Source: Candidatus Kapaibacterium sp.
GTDB taxonomy: Bacteria > Bacteroidota > Ignavibacteria > Kapaibacteriales > UBA2268
NCBI GenBank assembly: GCA_027858275.1
Contig: JAQIDA010000079.1
Location: 1 to 42,009, forward strand
Length of the DNA stretch: 42,009 nt
Direction of reading: 5' to 3'
A model generated the notes under the pieces. The model was not told the origin of the DNA. It saw nothing but the letters and a program-made list of their open reading frames with translations, and made no database searches. The stretch's first letter is position 1; the number at the start of each line of letters is the position of its first letter. Below are positions 27,091 to 36,125 of this stretch, in pieces. The translations under genes and the position numbers were made by a program.

Positions 27091-27747
27091 TCATTCGATA
27101 TTTATTTTTTTGCCGAGAAATTTTGGTTTTTGGTCAATAATGTAAAGATCCAAAAAAACTTTAACTCTTGCAAAATACTCTCTCATTTGAATGCTTTTAC
27201 CAAGATAAGAATCTATGTCATCGGCATTATACCCTATGACATCGGCACCTTTGTTTTGTGCAATGTATATAGCTCTTTCATTTTGAAATTTCTGGGAAAT
27301 AACCGTAAATCTATTCTGCCCGAATACTTTCATACATCTGATTACAGAGTCAAATGTCCGGAATCCTGCATAATCCAAGTAAATTTTGTCTTCAGGAACG
27401 CCAAGATTTAGCAGAGCTTTCTTCATATCGCGAGGCTCGTTATAATATGAAAGAGAATTGTCGCCGCTCACGATTATATAATCAATTTTCCCTGCCTCAA
27501 ACAATGTAGCAGCTGCGTTTATACGGTTATAAAAAAACGGATTGGCATAATCTCCGACAAGATATTTTGATGTTCCGAGAACTAAGCCTACTCTGTTATA
27601 CGGAATATTCTTAACATCATCATACACATCCTGAGCCGATGATGATTCAATGCTGTAGTCAATAATTAAAATGGCAATTAACAAAAAAAGTCCTGCGGCA
27701 CTTATGCCGATCAGGACTCTTTTGATAATATGTTTGAAATTAATCAC
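27091..27747 (-). CDS. SanA/YdcF-like (DUF218) membrane-anchored protein
   Basis: This protein has 218 residues: one N-terminal membrane helix at about 8-30 (VLIGISAAGLFLLIAILII), then a DUF218 domain in the periplasm (VGLVLGTSKYLVGDYANPFF, RINAAATLFEAGKIDYIIVS, SRDMKKALLNLGVPEDKIYL-like segment, FTVISQKFQNERAIYIA). SanA/ElyC-type proteins affect cell-envelope integrity and lipid-carrier-linked glycan steps; their chemistry is uncertain. Its start overlaps the stop of the Dpm1-like gene by four bases (ATGA), so it is the last gene of the polysaccharide operon and probably acts on the same carrier-linked glycans. Confidence 0.85.
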   Translation of the reverse strand: MINFKHIIKRVLIGISAAGLFLLIAILIIDYSIESSSAQDVYDDVKNIPYNRVGLVLGTSKYLVGDYANPFFYNRINAAATLFEAGKIDYIIVSGDNSLSYYNEPRDMKKALLNLGVPEDKIYLDYAGFRTFDSVIRCMKVFGQNRFTVISQKFQNERAIYIAQNKGADVIGYNADDIDSYLGKSIQMREYFARVKVFLDLYIIDQKPKFLGKKINIE

Positions 27748-28481
27748 TCTGCATTTTGCACATCTTTATTGAACATGTGTTTATTAAAACTAAACTTCAA
27801 CTTCCAGACCAAAAAAATTGCTTCGTAAATTATATGATTATTCATTTTTGAAACTCCGCTGCGACGATCAATGAAAATAATCGGGACTTCTTTCACTCTC
27901 GCTCCGCTTTTCCACATTCGGTAATTCATTTCAATTTGGAAACCGTATCCGTTGGATTTGATCGTTTTCAAGTTAATTTTTCTCAAAGCATCAGCCCTAA
28001 AACATTTGAATCCGCCGGTTGCATCTTTTACGGGCATTCCGGTGATTATCCTCGTATATAAATTTGCGCCATAGCTTAGGATCAACCTACTCAGAGGCCA
28101 ATTAACCACATTTACTCCCTCGGAATAACGAGAACCGATTATTAGATCATTGTTCTCAATTTCTTTCAAAAATCTGGACAGGTCTTCGGGATTGTGCGAA
28201 AAATCAGCATCCATTTCGCAAATATATTCAAAGCCTCGCTCCAGAGCATAAGCGAATCCCTCACAATAGGCCGTGCCAAGTCCCATTTTTCCCGCTCTCA
28301 GAATCAGATGAAGTCGATCGTTAGACTCCATCATTACTTTTACGACATCTGCCGTGCCGTCGGGAGAATTATCATCGACTATCAAGACATGAATTCCGTC
28401 AACGGCTTTCTGCACTGCTTCAATAATATTCGCAATATTATCAAGTTCATTATAAGTAGGTATTACAACTATATTTTTCAT
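27744..28481 (-). CDS. Dpm1-like polyprenol-phosphate mannosyltransferase (GT2)
   Basis: This protein has 245 residues, a GT2 catalytic domain without membrane helices. Motifs in order: PTYNELDNIANI, VDDNSPDGTADVV, CEMDADFSHNPEDLSRF, GSRYSEGVNVVNWPLSRLIL, DATGGFKCFRADAL, and FIDRRSGVSKM. This set is typical of dolichol/polyprenol monophosphate mannose synthases. It would charge undecaprenyl phosphate with one sugar, probably mannose, at the inner face of the membrane. It is 50 bases after the glycosylphosphotransferase gene and overlaps the SanA-like gene, within the polysaccharide operon. Confidence 0.88.
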   Translation of the reverse strand: MKNIVVIPTYNELDNIANIIEAVQKAVDGIHVLIVDDNSPDGTADVVKVMMESNDRLHLILRAGKMGLGTAYCEGFAYALERGFEYICEMDADFSHNPEDLSRFLKEIENNDLIIGSRYSEGVNVVNWPLSRLILSYGANLYTRIITGMPVKDATGGFKCFRADALRKINLKTIKSNGYGFQIEMNYRMWKSGARVKEVPIIFIDRRSGVSKMNNHIIYEAIFLVWKLKFSFNKHMFNKDVQNAE

Positions 28482-28531
28482 ATTTTCTTATCTTTCATAA
28501 ACAAATCATGCTTCATAAAAAATCCGTATAC

Positions 28532-29992
28532 TTACGTTTGTCCGTGACCTTTTAAAACTAAAAACACTGTTCTTACGATTATTTCTATATCAAGTTTCAA
28601 AGACATATTTTCTATATAGAAAAAGTCGTCTTTCAAACGATTTTCAATTTCTTCTTTAGATTCTACATAAGTTGTATATTTGACTTGCCACCATCCGGTA
28701 ATCCCCGGGCGCACAACGAGTCTGCGCTTATAGTAGGGGATCATTTCGCTAAATTTATCTACGAATACAGGGCGTTCCGGCCGCGGCCCGACCAAGCTCA
28801 TCTCCCCAATCAATACATTTAGAAATTGCGGGACTTCATCAAGATGCGAACTACGTAAAAACTTACCGAATTTAGTTACTCTTGTATCATTTACGGATGT
28901 CCAACGAGGACCGCCTTTTTCAGCATCCTGCTTCATAGACCGATATTTGAACATCATAAACAGCCTACCGTTTTTTCCGACTCTTTCTTGCTTGTAGAAC
29001 ACCGGTCCGGGCGAATCTAATTTGACTATTATCGCCAAAAGAAGCCAAACAGGTGAACCAAGAATTAAGACCAATGCGCTGAATACAACATCCAATACTT
29101 TTTTCAAAGCTTCCTGCCATGTTTTAAGTAATTGAGTATTGACTTCAATTAAAGGTATCCCGTATAAATGCAGTGTGCGAACTCTGCCGGTGAAATAATC
29201 GTAGAGATCAGGAATTATTTTTACACCAATATTTCTTTCGGCGCATTTCGAAACTACGTCTAATAAAATGCCGTGATCATCACTCTCGAGCGAGATCAGA
29301 ACTTCTGAAGGCCTTAAATCGTCCATTGTTTTTTCTAATGAATCGGACATTAACAAACATTCAACGCCCATATTTTCATAGTATTTTTTTTCTTCTTCAT
29401 ATTGTTTGGAACTGTCACATTTCAATGAAACAGATACTGTTTTATATCCCCAATTCGTTGCTTTTATTATAGATGAATGTAGTTCCCTGACTTTAAGCGG
29501 CGAACCGACTATCATTGCCGGTATCACATACAATCCTCTTTTTCGCAAGGCAGTATGAGTTTTTCGAGCGATATATCTGCCGGTACTCACAACAACCCCA
29601 AACACCGCAAGGAAAATCATAAATAAGCCGCGAGTATCAATCTGACCTTCATCAAGAAATATGATGAATATCAGGAAAAAACTTCCAAAAAACGCCACTT
29701 TGAAAACTGTGTAGAGTTCGTCAAAAGGCGATCTGATATACCAATTCTTATACATACCGGCTAAACCGAGTATCATCAACCAATAGACAACAAAGACTGA
29801 CCCCGTAAGGATTACCTGTGATATTTCTATATAAGGAGCAGTTTCGAACCAACCGGAAATAAATCTGATATAATATAACAGCATGTAGCTGAGGGAAACT
29901 GAAATTACATCAGCACAAAATTGAAGTAAATTCGGTGACAATTTAGCTCTGATATTATTTCTTGATATAATTTTATTATTGTTTTTATTCAT
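28532..29992 (-). CDS. Undecaprenyl-phosphate glycosylphosphotransferase (WbaP/EpsE type)
   Basis: This protein has 486 residues. Four N-terminal membrane helices (about 20-130) are followed by a Rossmann-like soluble domain (IPAMIVGSPLKVRELHSSII, PSEVLISLESDDHGILLDVV). A fifth hydrophobic segment at about 295-320 leads into the catalytic bacterial sugar transferase domain (VFYKQERVGKNGRLFMMFKY, FLRSSHLDEVPQFLNVLIGE, MSLVGPRPERP, RPGITGWWQVKY). It transfers a sugar-1-phosphate from a nucleotide sugar to undecaprenyl phosphate, the first step of exopolysaccharide repeat-unit assembly. It lies 82 bases after the GT2 gene in the same operon. Confidence 0.95.
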   Translation of the reverse strand: MNKNNNKIISRNNIRAKLSPNLLQFCADVISVSLSYMLLYYIRFISGWFETAPYIEISQVILTGSVFVVYWLMILGLAGMYKNWYIRSPFDELYTVFKVAFFGSFFLIFIIFLDEGQIDTRGLFMIFLAVFGVVVSTGRYIARKTHTALRKRGLYVIPAMIVGSPLKVRELHSSIIKATNWGYKTVSVSLKCDSSKQYEEEKKYYENMGVECLLMSDSLEKTMDDLRPSEVLISLESDDHGILLDVVSKCAERNIGVKIIPDLYDYFTGRVRTLHLYGIPLIEVNTQLLKTWQEALKKVLDVVFSALVLILGSPVWLLLAIIVKLDSPGPVFYKQERVGKNGRLFMMFKYRSMKQDAEKGGPRWTSVNDTRVTKFGKFLRSSHLDEVPQFLNVLIGEMSLVGPRPERPVFVDKFSEMIPYYKRRLVVRPGITGWWQVKYTTYVESKEEIENRLKDDFFYIENMSLKLDIEIIVRTVFLVLKGHGQT

Positions 29993-30074
29993 AAAGAAGC
30001 AAGGAAATTTATACTATTGATTGAACAAATATCCACTACCGTAATATAGCAAATTTATGGATAATTACATAAAG

Positions 30075-31283
30075 TCAAATTGATTCCGGCAAAATATTTT
30101 CTTTTGATAATTCACTTCCCAACCATGCGGAATTTTGCTTGCGAGCGATAAACCTGAAAATACCGAGTAAAAAGCCAATATTCATTGATAAAAAGAATAC
30201 CAGTATTCTGAACGGGAACAGATTTATTTTCATTTTTTCGAGAATCCAACCAATCAACCCGCCTCCGTACAAAACAGCCTGACCGATCATTACTTTATCA
30301 TATATCATAGATTCTTCGGGCAGTAATATAGCTCCGAGCAAAATACCGATTAACATAATCGGTGCCGACCATCTTAATATTTTATGAGTATACAAAGCGA
30401 AGGACATCCATGCGTATCCTTTTTTGAAGGGGATAAAAACATCTCTCACTTCCCATACTGCGGACAAACCACCTGCGGCAAGACGAATTCGGCGACCGAG
30501 CTCATCACCGAGTGATTTTTCTCTTACTTCTGTTACGATCGCATCAGGGACAAATATTACGCGCTTCTTTTTATATGAAGTAATCAAAATTCTGTATAAG
30601 TCATCACAGACTCTGTCATTCGGCAAAGGCTGATACAATTCTGTTTTGATTCCGTACAATGTGCCGAGGCTGTTGACAGTGGATGAAACACTGCTCTCCC
30701 AAATACGAATATATGTCTCAAGTTTTTGATATAAGGATTCGCCTTTAACTCCGGCGTTTTCATCTTCCGGATCGACAACAATTTTAACGGCAGCCATAGC
30801 AGCGCCGACTTCTGTATCAGAAAGTTGCTCTGTCAATTTCGAAATTGTTCCGTTTTGGATTCGTAAGTCCGCGTCCATATAAAACAACAAAGGTGTTTCT
30901 ACTTTTTCGGCGAGAATATTAAGGATTCTGTTCTTGCCTGAGCGAGGCAGGTCATATACTTCGAGAGAATCATATTTCGTCTTGAGTTCGTTCAAGATAT
31001 TAATCGTATTATCATCAGAGCCGTCTGAACCGACAATCACCCGGATTAATTCATTCGGATATTCTGAATTGTATATTGATGCAACAGCATCGCTGATTAA
31101 TTTTTCTTCGTTATAAGCAGATATCAGAATACTAATTCCCGGTCGGTACTCTTCTGCTGTCTCGACTTTTTTCTTGAAAAACCGTGATATAATAAATAGA
31201 GCAATCGGGTACAGAACAAAAGCATTCAGAAGATTGCCGAAGCTGGAGAATATTAATATTTCTATCCAAAAAGTATATGTCAT
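30075..31283 (-). CDS. Membrane glycosyltransferase family 2
   Basis: This protein has 402 residues: an N-terminal membrane helix (about 8-33), a cytoplasmic GT-A domain and about three C-terminal membrane helices (about 295-385). Motifs: ISILISAYNEEKLISDAVAS, VIVGSDGSDDNTINIL, LLFYMDADLRIQNGTI, and VCDDLYRILITSYKKKRVIF in the acceptor region. This layout is that of processive or ICA-like GT2 enzymes of exopolysaccharide loci. The donor sugar cannot be predicted. It is 18 bases after the Wzi-like gene, tightly within the operon. Confidence 0.9.
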   Translation of the reverse strand: MTYTFWIEILIFSSFGNLLNAFVLYPIALFIISRFFKKKVETAEEYRPGISILISAYNEEKLISDAVASIYNSEYPNELIRVIVGSDGSDDNTINILNELKTKYDSLEVYDLPRSGKNRILNILAEKVETPLLFYMDADLRIQNGTISKLTEQLSDTEVGAAMAAVKIVVDPEDENAGVKGESLYQKLETYIRIWESSVSSTVNSLGTLYGIKTELYQPLPNDRVCDDLYRILITSYKKKRVIFVPDAIVTEVREKSLGDELGRRIRLAAGGLSAVWEVRDVFIPFKKGYAWMSFALYTHKILRWSAPIMLIGILLGAILLPEESMIYDKVMIGQAVLYGGGLIGWILEKMKINLFPFRILVFFLSMNIGFLLGIFRFIARKQNSAWLGSELSKENILPESI

Positions 31284-31301
31284 AATTCAATTCGTTAATT
31301 T

Positions 31302-32945
31302 CTAAAAGTCCTCGAAAGCCAGTTTGAAACGAAATCCGTGTGTAATTATCTCATTTGTTGATCTGAATAAATACATGGCATGAAGATTAAATCCTCTGGC
31401 TAATTCCTTGCCCGCAGACAATTGGAATCTGTAAACATCATTTCTGATTCCGTCCAAAAAAGTAACTCTGTATGAGTCGCGTTCGATCATCATCACTTTT
31501 GAAGGATCGCCGCCCACATTTACATAATTACCGTCTTCGTCATAATAATTATCACCGTGACGGCTGTATGAGAATTTCATTTTTATGGGATACCTCCACC
31601 CCGTCCATATATTGGCGGAGACAGATATTTCATCTGAATTAGGAAGCAAATATGAACCGACTAATAATTCATCATTAGTCATGGCATTGAGTGAATCGAA
31701 ATGTGTGAATGTATACGGCTCTACTCGCGCGTATTCAACAGCAATATCCGTATTGAAAGGCAGTGCGTAGATCGCGCCGATATTCCATGCTGTTTTATTA
31801 GACCAGTACCCTGTTCCGATCTCATCAATTTTTATATCATCCAAAAAGAACGATCCTTTGAGCTGTAAACCGTCAAAAGGTCGTATTGTAGCGTCTAAGC
31901 CCATCATTGAGTTGTCTCTGTCATGGAGAGCATGTTCCAATGATTTGAAAAAACTCAGTGGGTTTAAATAGGCAAAGTCTACCGGTCTTTTCGTATAGAC
32001 AAGACCTTCCCAAAAGGCTATTTCTCCCCATGCGGGTCTGACGGCAAAACGATGTGTCACAAGATATTTTGTAGGTATGTAGGCATTGAAACCAACATTC
32101 AAAGTGTCTCTGTCCACGGCAAGCAATCCGGCATGAGTGAAACGATATTCAAAAGTCTTGAATTTCGCTCCTACACTTATAGCATCTGACGGAGGAGAGT
32201 TGTCTGATACAAACATTCTGTGGTTGATCCCGGCTCCGACAAGTTTCGATTCACGCCCGACAATGGCATAAAACCAATCATAATCAAATCGAACATGTGA
32301 TTCAGAAAAATCAAAATCGCTTCCGAGATCGGCAAATTTAACATTTTGCCTCAAATTTCTGATTTCTTCCAGAGCCAAAAGTGTTTCACCGCCGGCGATA
32401 ACGCCGTTGGTCGCACTTATATAATAACCTAAATGATCGGCCAGTGTTCCGAACATTCTTATTCCGAGATTTGCCGTCTGAACATTTCTATTCCCCTCGT
32501 CAGTCAATTGAGTTATGCTTTCAATTGAGCCGAGAGTCGAGAAATTCACATTGTATTTGTCAGTTTTATATCGATAGATAAATTTTTCGTCATCGGAAAA
32601 CATTCTTCCGGACAGAACTTGATTGCTGTCACTCGCACTGTAAATCACAACCGCGTTCTTACGATTTAGAATCTCGAATTCCGTCTCGAATTTCATCAAT
32701 GTGCTTAATTCCGCCTCAGACAGAGTTTTATCTTTGCCGATAGTCTCTAGGGCGGACACAATTTCTTTTCTCTGCAATGGGAGTGCGGATAAAGAAAAAT
32801 GCTCCAACAATCCTTTAGATTCGGCTCGCAGCAGGAACGAATAAACAGGATGAGTTATCGGGACGTGTTCGACCTGCGCTTTCGCCTGAACGGTTAAGAA
32901 CAAAACAGCCGATATTATCAGTAAGAATGCTTTAGTTTTTGTCAT
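31302..32945 (-). CDS. Wzi-like outer-membrane capsule assembly protein
   Basis: This protein has 547 residues. A signal peptide covers 1-23 (KAFLLIISAVLFLTVQAKA). An N-terminal helical segment (VYSFLLRAESKGLLEHFSLS, RKEIVSALETIGKDK) resembles the start of FCB Wzi-family proteins. From about 120 the sequence is a beta-barrel pattern with aromatic girdles (FRYKTDKYNVNFSTL-like, VRFDYDWFYAIVGRESKLVG, GFRFKLAFEDF at the end). Wzi proteins organise or anchor capsule at the surface. The identification rests on layout and on its position between an SLBB export gene and a glycosyltransferase, so it is less certain than its neighbours. Confidence 0.7.
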   Translation of the reverse strand: MTKTKAFLLIISAVLFLTVQAKAQVEHVPITHPVYSFLLRAESKGLLEHFSLSALPLQRKEIVSALETIGKDKTLSEAELSTLMKFETEFEILNRKNAVVIYSASDSNQVLSGRMFSDDEKFIYRYKTDKYNVNFSTLGSIESITQLTDEGNRNVQTANLGIRMFGTLADHLGYYISATNGVIAGGETLLALEEIRNLRQNVKFADLGSDFDFSESHVRFDYDWFYAIVGRESKLVGAGINHRMFVSDNSPPSDAISVGAKFKTFEYRFTHAGLLAVDRDTLNVGFNAYIPTKYLVTHRFAVRPAWGEIAFWEGLVYTKRPVDFAYLNPLSFFKSLEHALHDRDNSMMGLDATIRPFDGLQLKGSFFLDDIKIDEIGTGYWSNKTAWNIGAIYALPFNTDIAVEYARVEPYTFTHFDSLNAMTNDELLVGSYLLPNSDEISVSANIWTGWRYPIKMKFSYSRHGDNYYDEDGNYVNVGGDPSKVMMIERDSYRVTFLDGIRNDVYRFQLSAGKELARGFNLHAMYLFRSTNEIITHGFRFKLAFEDF

Positions 32946-32967
32946 AATTATTTTATTATTATTATAA

Positions 32968-34713
32968 TTATTTAGAGAAAACTGTCATCAGCACATTGAT
33001 TAGGATCGCCGTTGAACCAAGTATACCGGCTATAACACCCCAAGTTTGGACTTCAATTCCCGGTGGAATATCTGCCGGTCGGGGTACATATATTTCATCT
33101 CCGTCGAAGACGAAAGCACCGTCTTCGCCATTGATCCACACTTGCGTTTTACCTCTGATAATTCGCGCTCTGTCTTGCTTTGCCGCTTCAGTATATCCGC
33201 CGGCTTGTTCAATGTACCAATCCATTGTCTTATTTTTTACAAAAGGAATGTAGCCCGGTTGGTTGACTTGTCCGAAGATATAAACATATCCCGGACCGGA
33301 AGGCAAAACAATCATGTCATTATCTCGTAGAACCACATTGTTATGTTTTGATTCATATTCAACAGTTCCGTAGAGTTTGCGGAAATCGCATGAAACCCAA
33401 GGCTTTTTGATCTGAATATCTATATTGAACCTTGTTGAATCATCGAGGGTCAAATTACTGTATTGCAATTTTTTGAAATATTCTTGTTTGGAGTTATAGC
33501 TTGAGAGAGAGTTGTCTTCGCGGCGCATCACATAAGCCAGAGGCAAGTATGCTTTATCTGTCATCCCACCTGCCATTTCGATAATTTCTTTAACTCGTGT
33601 CACACCCGGTTTGATAATATAAACACCCGGAGCGCCGACTTCGCCGGTGACGGATACTTTACCGTAAGATACAGATTTTACGACTTTGCTTTTGCCGATG
33701 ATTATTGAACTGCCCGGCAAAAGATCGTAATCTTCGCCGATAATATTTAAATCTTCGTCAATTTTCAATACTATTTTAGGTTGGTCAAGAGTGAGGATCA
33801 GATTTACGTTATCTAAATCAGCATTTTGAGTCAAAGCCAAGCCAAGTCTCAGCAACATTGAAGCTTTATCGCCTTTTTTGAACGGAAGAACCGCGGGACG
33901 ATAGACTTGCCCCGAAATCGAGATGACGGAATAATCATTGGCTTCATAAGGAATATATATTTCGTCGCCTTCGCGAACGTAAATGTCTCCGTCGTGTGTT
34001 TCGCTCACTGAACCTTTTTCAATGTCGACTATCTCTGAGGTTCCGTCGCGATGATGGACAAGAATGTTTCTTGATGCATAGTCCATTGTACCTGACAAGC
34101 CGCTGCCGGCAAACATCTTTTCACTGTCCTGAATTTCTTCCTGCTGTTTCAACAAAGCAGGCATTTGCTGCATGGCTGTTTGAGTTGTATTTCTTTCTTG
34201 ATTGGATAATTGCAATGCAGTAGATACCCTGTATGAAGCAGGGCAATTATATACACCGGGCAATCTGACATTCCCGCGAATTTTTATCATCACTGTTCTT
34301 GCTTTATACAAAGTTATATAAACTTCCGCACCGGAGTTTTTGTCAGTAATCGCTGATTTGATTGATTCAGTAGCTTCGGCGAGGGTTTTTCCTTTGAGAG
34401 AAAGTATACCGACTCTCGGAATCATTACGGAGATATCCGGAGTAACAACGATGGGGTTACTTGTGTTAAGCTGCGACATATCCTGAATTGCGATGACATC
34501 GCCGGGACCGATATAGTATTTTTCCGGAACTACTACGTTCCCTACCGGCATGGCGTCAGCTCTTATCAATTTTTGGCTGCTTGCGGCGGAACTGAGTTCG
34601 TTTTGGAACATTTTGTCAGAATCAATAGCGGAAAATCCCTTATCCTGACTGTAGGAGCTGTTAGTAAAAACTATGAAGAGAACTAAAAATGTTGCTTTTG
34701 AAAATAAAGACAT
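32968..34713 (-). CDS. Polysaccharide export protein with PES and SLBB domains (Wza-like)
   Basis: This protein has 581 residues. It has an ordinary signal peptide (1-22, cut before QDKGF) with no lipobox Cys, unlike E. coli Wza. The Poly_export domain lies at about 66-140 (KYYIGPGDVIAIQDM, VMIPRVGILSLKGKTLAEA). SLBB-type beta-grasp units follow at about 143, 262 (SISGQVYRPAVLPF), 350 (VSVTGEVGAPGVYIIKPG) and 480 (VYIFGQVNQPGYIPFV). The C-terminus is one hydrophobic helix (about 553-578, TWGVIAGILGSTAILINVLM), probably the membrane-crossing element. It would form the outer-membrane exit channel. It is the first gene of the polysaccharide operon. Confidence 0.93.
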   Translation of the reverse strand: MSLFSKATFLVLFIVFTNSSYSQDKGFSAIDSDKMFQNELSSAASSQKLIRADAMPVGNVVVPEKYYIGPGDVIAIQDMSQLNTSNPIVVTPDISVMIPRVGILSLKGKTLAEATESIKSAITDKNSGAEVYITLYKARTVMIKIRGNVRLPGVYNCPASYRVSTALQLSNQERNTTQTAMQQMPALLKQQEEIQDSEKMFAGSGLSGTMDYASRNILVHHRDGTSEIVDIEKGSVSETHDGDIYVREGDEIYIPYEANDYSVISISGQVYRPAVLPFKKGDKASMLLRLGLALTQNADLDNVNLILTLDQPKIVLKIDEDLNIIGEDYDLLPGSSIIIGKSKVVKSVSYGKVSVTGEVGAPGVYIIKPGVTRVKEIIEMAGGMTDKAYLPLAYVMRREDNSLSSYNSKQEYFKKLQYSNLTLDDSTRFNIDIQIKKPWVSCDFRKLYGTVEYESKHNNVVLRDNDMIVLPSGPGYVYIFGQVNQPGYIPFVKNKTMDWYIEQAGGYTEAAKQDRARIIRGKTQVWINGEDGAFVFDGDEIYVPRPADIPPGIEVQTWGVIAGILGSTAILINVLMTVFSK

Positions 34714-34875
34714 AAAACCTACCTCAACGCCTCATTATTAAAAACTGAATTTCCGACAAACAGTAATCTGCAAATTTAACAAGATAATCATGGAAATTTG
34801 CTCAAAAAATATTGTAAGAATCAATCGGAACGACGATATGCCGCGGCAATTATTATTGTAATGGTTTTCAGCTGT

Positions 34876-34917
34876 TGATTATCCGGAGCAAGGGTTCAAG
34901 CTCCCTTGTTAATAATC
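34876..34917 (-). terminator. Hairpin terminator candidate after guaD
   Basis: Outer arms TGATTAT and ATAATCA and inner arms CAAGGG (34889-34894) and CCCTTG (34903-34908) give an interrupted stem that begins right at the guaD stop codon. No clear T run follows on the minus strand. Confidence 0.4.
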
Positions 34918-34919
34918 AT

Positions 34920-35393
34920 TTAATACACGGTTTTATCAGTCTTCTCGGACCATTCTCGGAATACATCCAATGCGGTATCCCGCTTAATCTGCGTGGCTTT
35001 GATTGTTCTTTCCTCAATCGGCTTAACAATTTCAGCTTTAATAAAACTGTCATCAAATCCTGCAGCTGAAGCATCATTAGCAGTTGTGGCATAATAATAA
35101 TTATCAATTCTTGACCAATAAATCGCGCTGAGGCACATAGGGCAAGGTTCACAACTGGTATAGAGCGTACAACCTTTGAGACTGAAAGTATTGAGATTTG
35201 CGCATGCGTCACGGATTGCGTTTAGTTCGGCATGAGCTGTAGGATCGTTATTAACAGTAACAGAATTCACACCTCTGCCAACTATCTTTCCGTCTTTTAC
35301 AACAACTGCCCCAAAAGGGCCGCCGCCGGTTTTAATGCTTTCGGAAGCAGCGGCGATTGCTGCTTTTATATGTTTTTCGTTATTGTTTTCCAT
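34920..35393 (-). CDS. guaD: Guanine deaminase (CDA-fold nucleoside deaminase)
   Basis: This protein has 157 residues, matching the length of the small Bacillus-type guanine deaminase. The zinc site is HAELNAIRDAC (His and catalytic Glu) and SCEPCPMCLSAIYW (two Cys). The C-terminal half also matches that enzyme from memory: a SAAGFDDSFIKAEI segment, KPIEERTIKATQI, and a Tyr at the very end. It deaminates guanine to xanthine in purine salvage. A TadA role is less likely because the TadA tail is absent. The start is 20 bases after the ribE stop, so the two are probably co-transcribed. Confidence 0.9.
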   Translation of the reverse strand: MENNNEKHIKAAIAAASESIKTGGGPFGAVVVKDGKIVGRGVNSVTVNNDPTAHAELNAIRDACANLNTFSLKGCTLYTSCEPCPMCLSAIYWSRIDNYYYATTANDASAAGFDDSFIKAEIVKPIEERTIKATQIKRDTALDVFREWSEKTDKTVY

Positions 35394-35413
35394 AGCAAAA
35401 CACAGATGATTTT

Positions 35414-36067
35414 TTACAAAGGCTGAGTTATATATTTATCCAACCCCGAACCGCCCGTTTTTGTCTGAGCATTCTTGATATAGGGATCATTGAGTCTTTG
35501 CACGTACTTCCCGATTATATCAAATTCAAGATTTACTTCCGAACCGGTTCGCGCTTCGGCGAGTGTCGTCATTTTCCATGTATGTGGGATAACAGCAACC
35601 GTGAACATGTCGGTTTCACAATCGGATATTGTCAAACTAATTCCGTTGATACAGATTGAGCCGCGCGGAACGATTAAACCGGCAAATTCAGCAGGTATCT
35701 TTATTGTCAAAAGTTTTCCTGTTGATTCGTTACGTATATTAATCAATCTCCCCGGACAATCCACATGTCCTTGTACCAAATGACCGCCAAGTCTGTCGCC
35801 CAACTTCGCTGCGCGTTCTAAGTTGAGATTCATCCCAACCCTAAAACTCGCAAAAGTAGTTTTTCGGATAGTTTCTTCCACAGCCTCCACGTCGAAACTG
35901 TCCGCTGTATGAGCAATAACTGTTTGGCAAACTCCGTTCAAGGCAACGGAATCATCAACTTTAATGTCTTCAAGCACATTGTCGGCACTGACAGTAATGC
36001 GCATTGCGCCGCCTAATGGCTTTATCGCTCTGATTTTTCCGATTTCTTCAATTAATCCGGTAAACAT
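35414..36067 (-). CDS. ribE: Riboflavin synthase alpha chain
   Basis: This protein has 217 residues, the usual length. It begins with the signature MFTGLIEEIGKI and contains two lumazine-binding repeats (about 1-95 and 97-200), the second marked by GGHLVQGHVDCPGRL. Other family segments: DSVALNGVCQTVIA, FRVGMNLNLERAAKLGDRL and GISLTISDCETDMFTVAVIP. It converts two 6,7-dimethyl-8-ribityllumazine molecules to riboflavin. The C-terminal ~15 residues are a non-conserved tail. It lies 58 bases after rnr and 20 before guaD on the same strand. No FMN riboswitch was seen. Confidence 0.97.
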   Translation of the reverse strand: MFTGLIEEIGKIRAIKPLGGAMRITVSADNVLEDIKVDDSVALNGVCQTVIAHTADSFDVEAVEETIRKTTFASFRVGMNLNLERAAKLGDRLGGHLVQGHVDCPGRLINIRNESTGKLLTIKIPAEFAGLIVPRGSICINGISLTISDCETDMFTVAVIPHTWKMTTLAEARTGSEVNLEFDIIGKYVQRLNDPYIKNAQTKTGGSGLDKYITQPL

Positions 36068-36125
36068 AATCTTTGTATTTAAAATTGAACATTATATTTG
36101 TTTTGCAGAATTCTGTCCTCAATCC

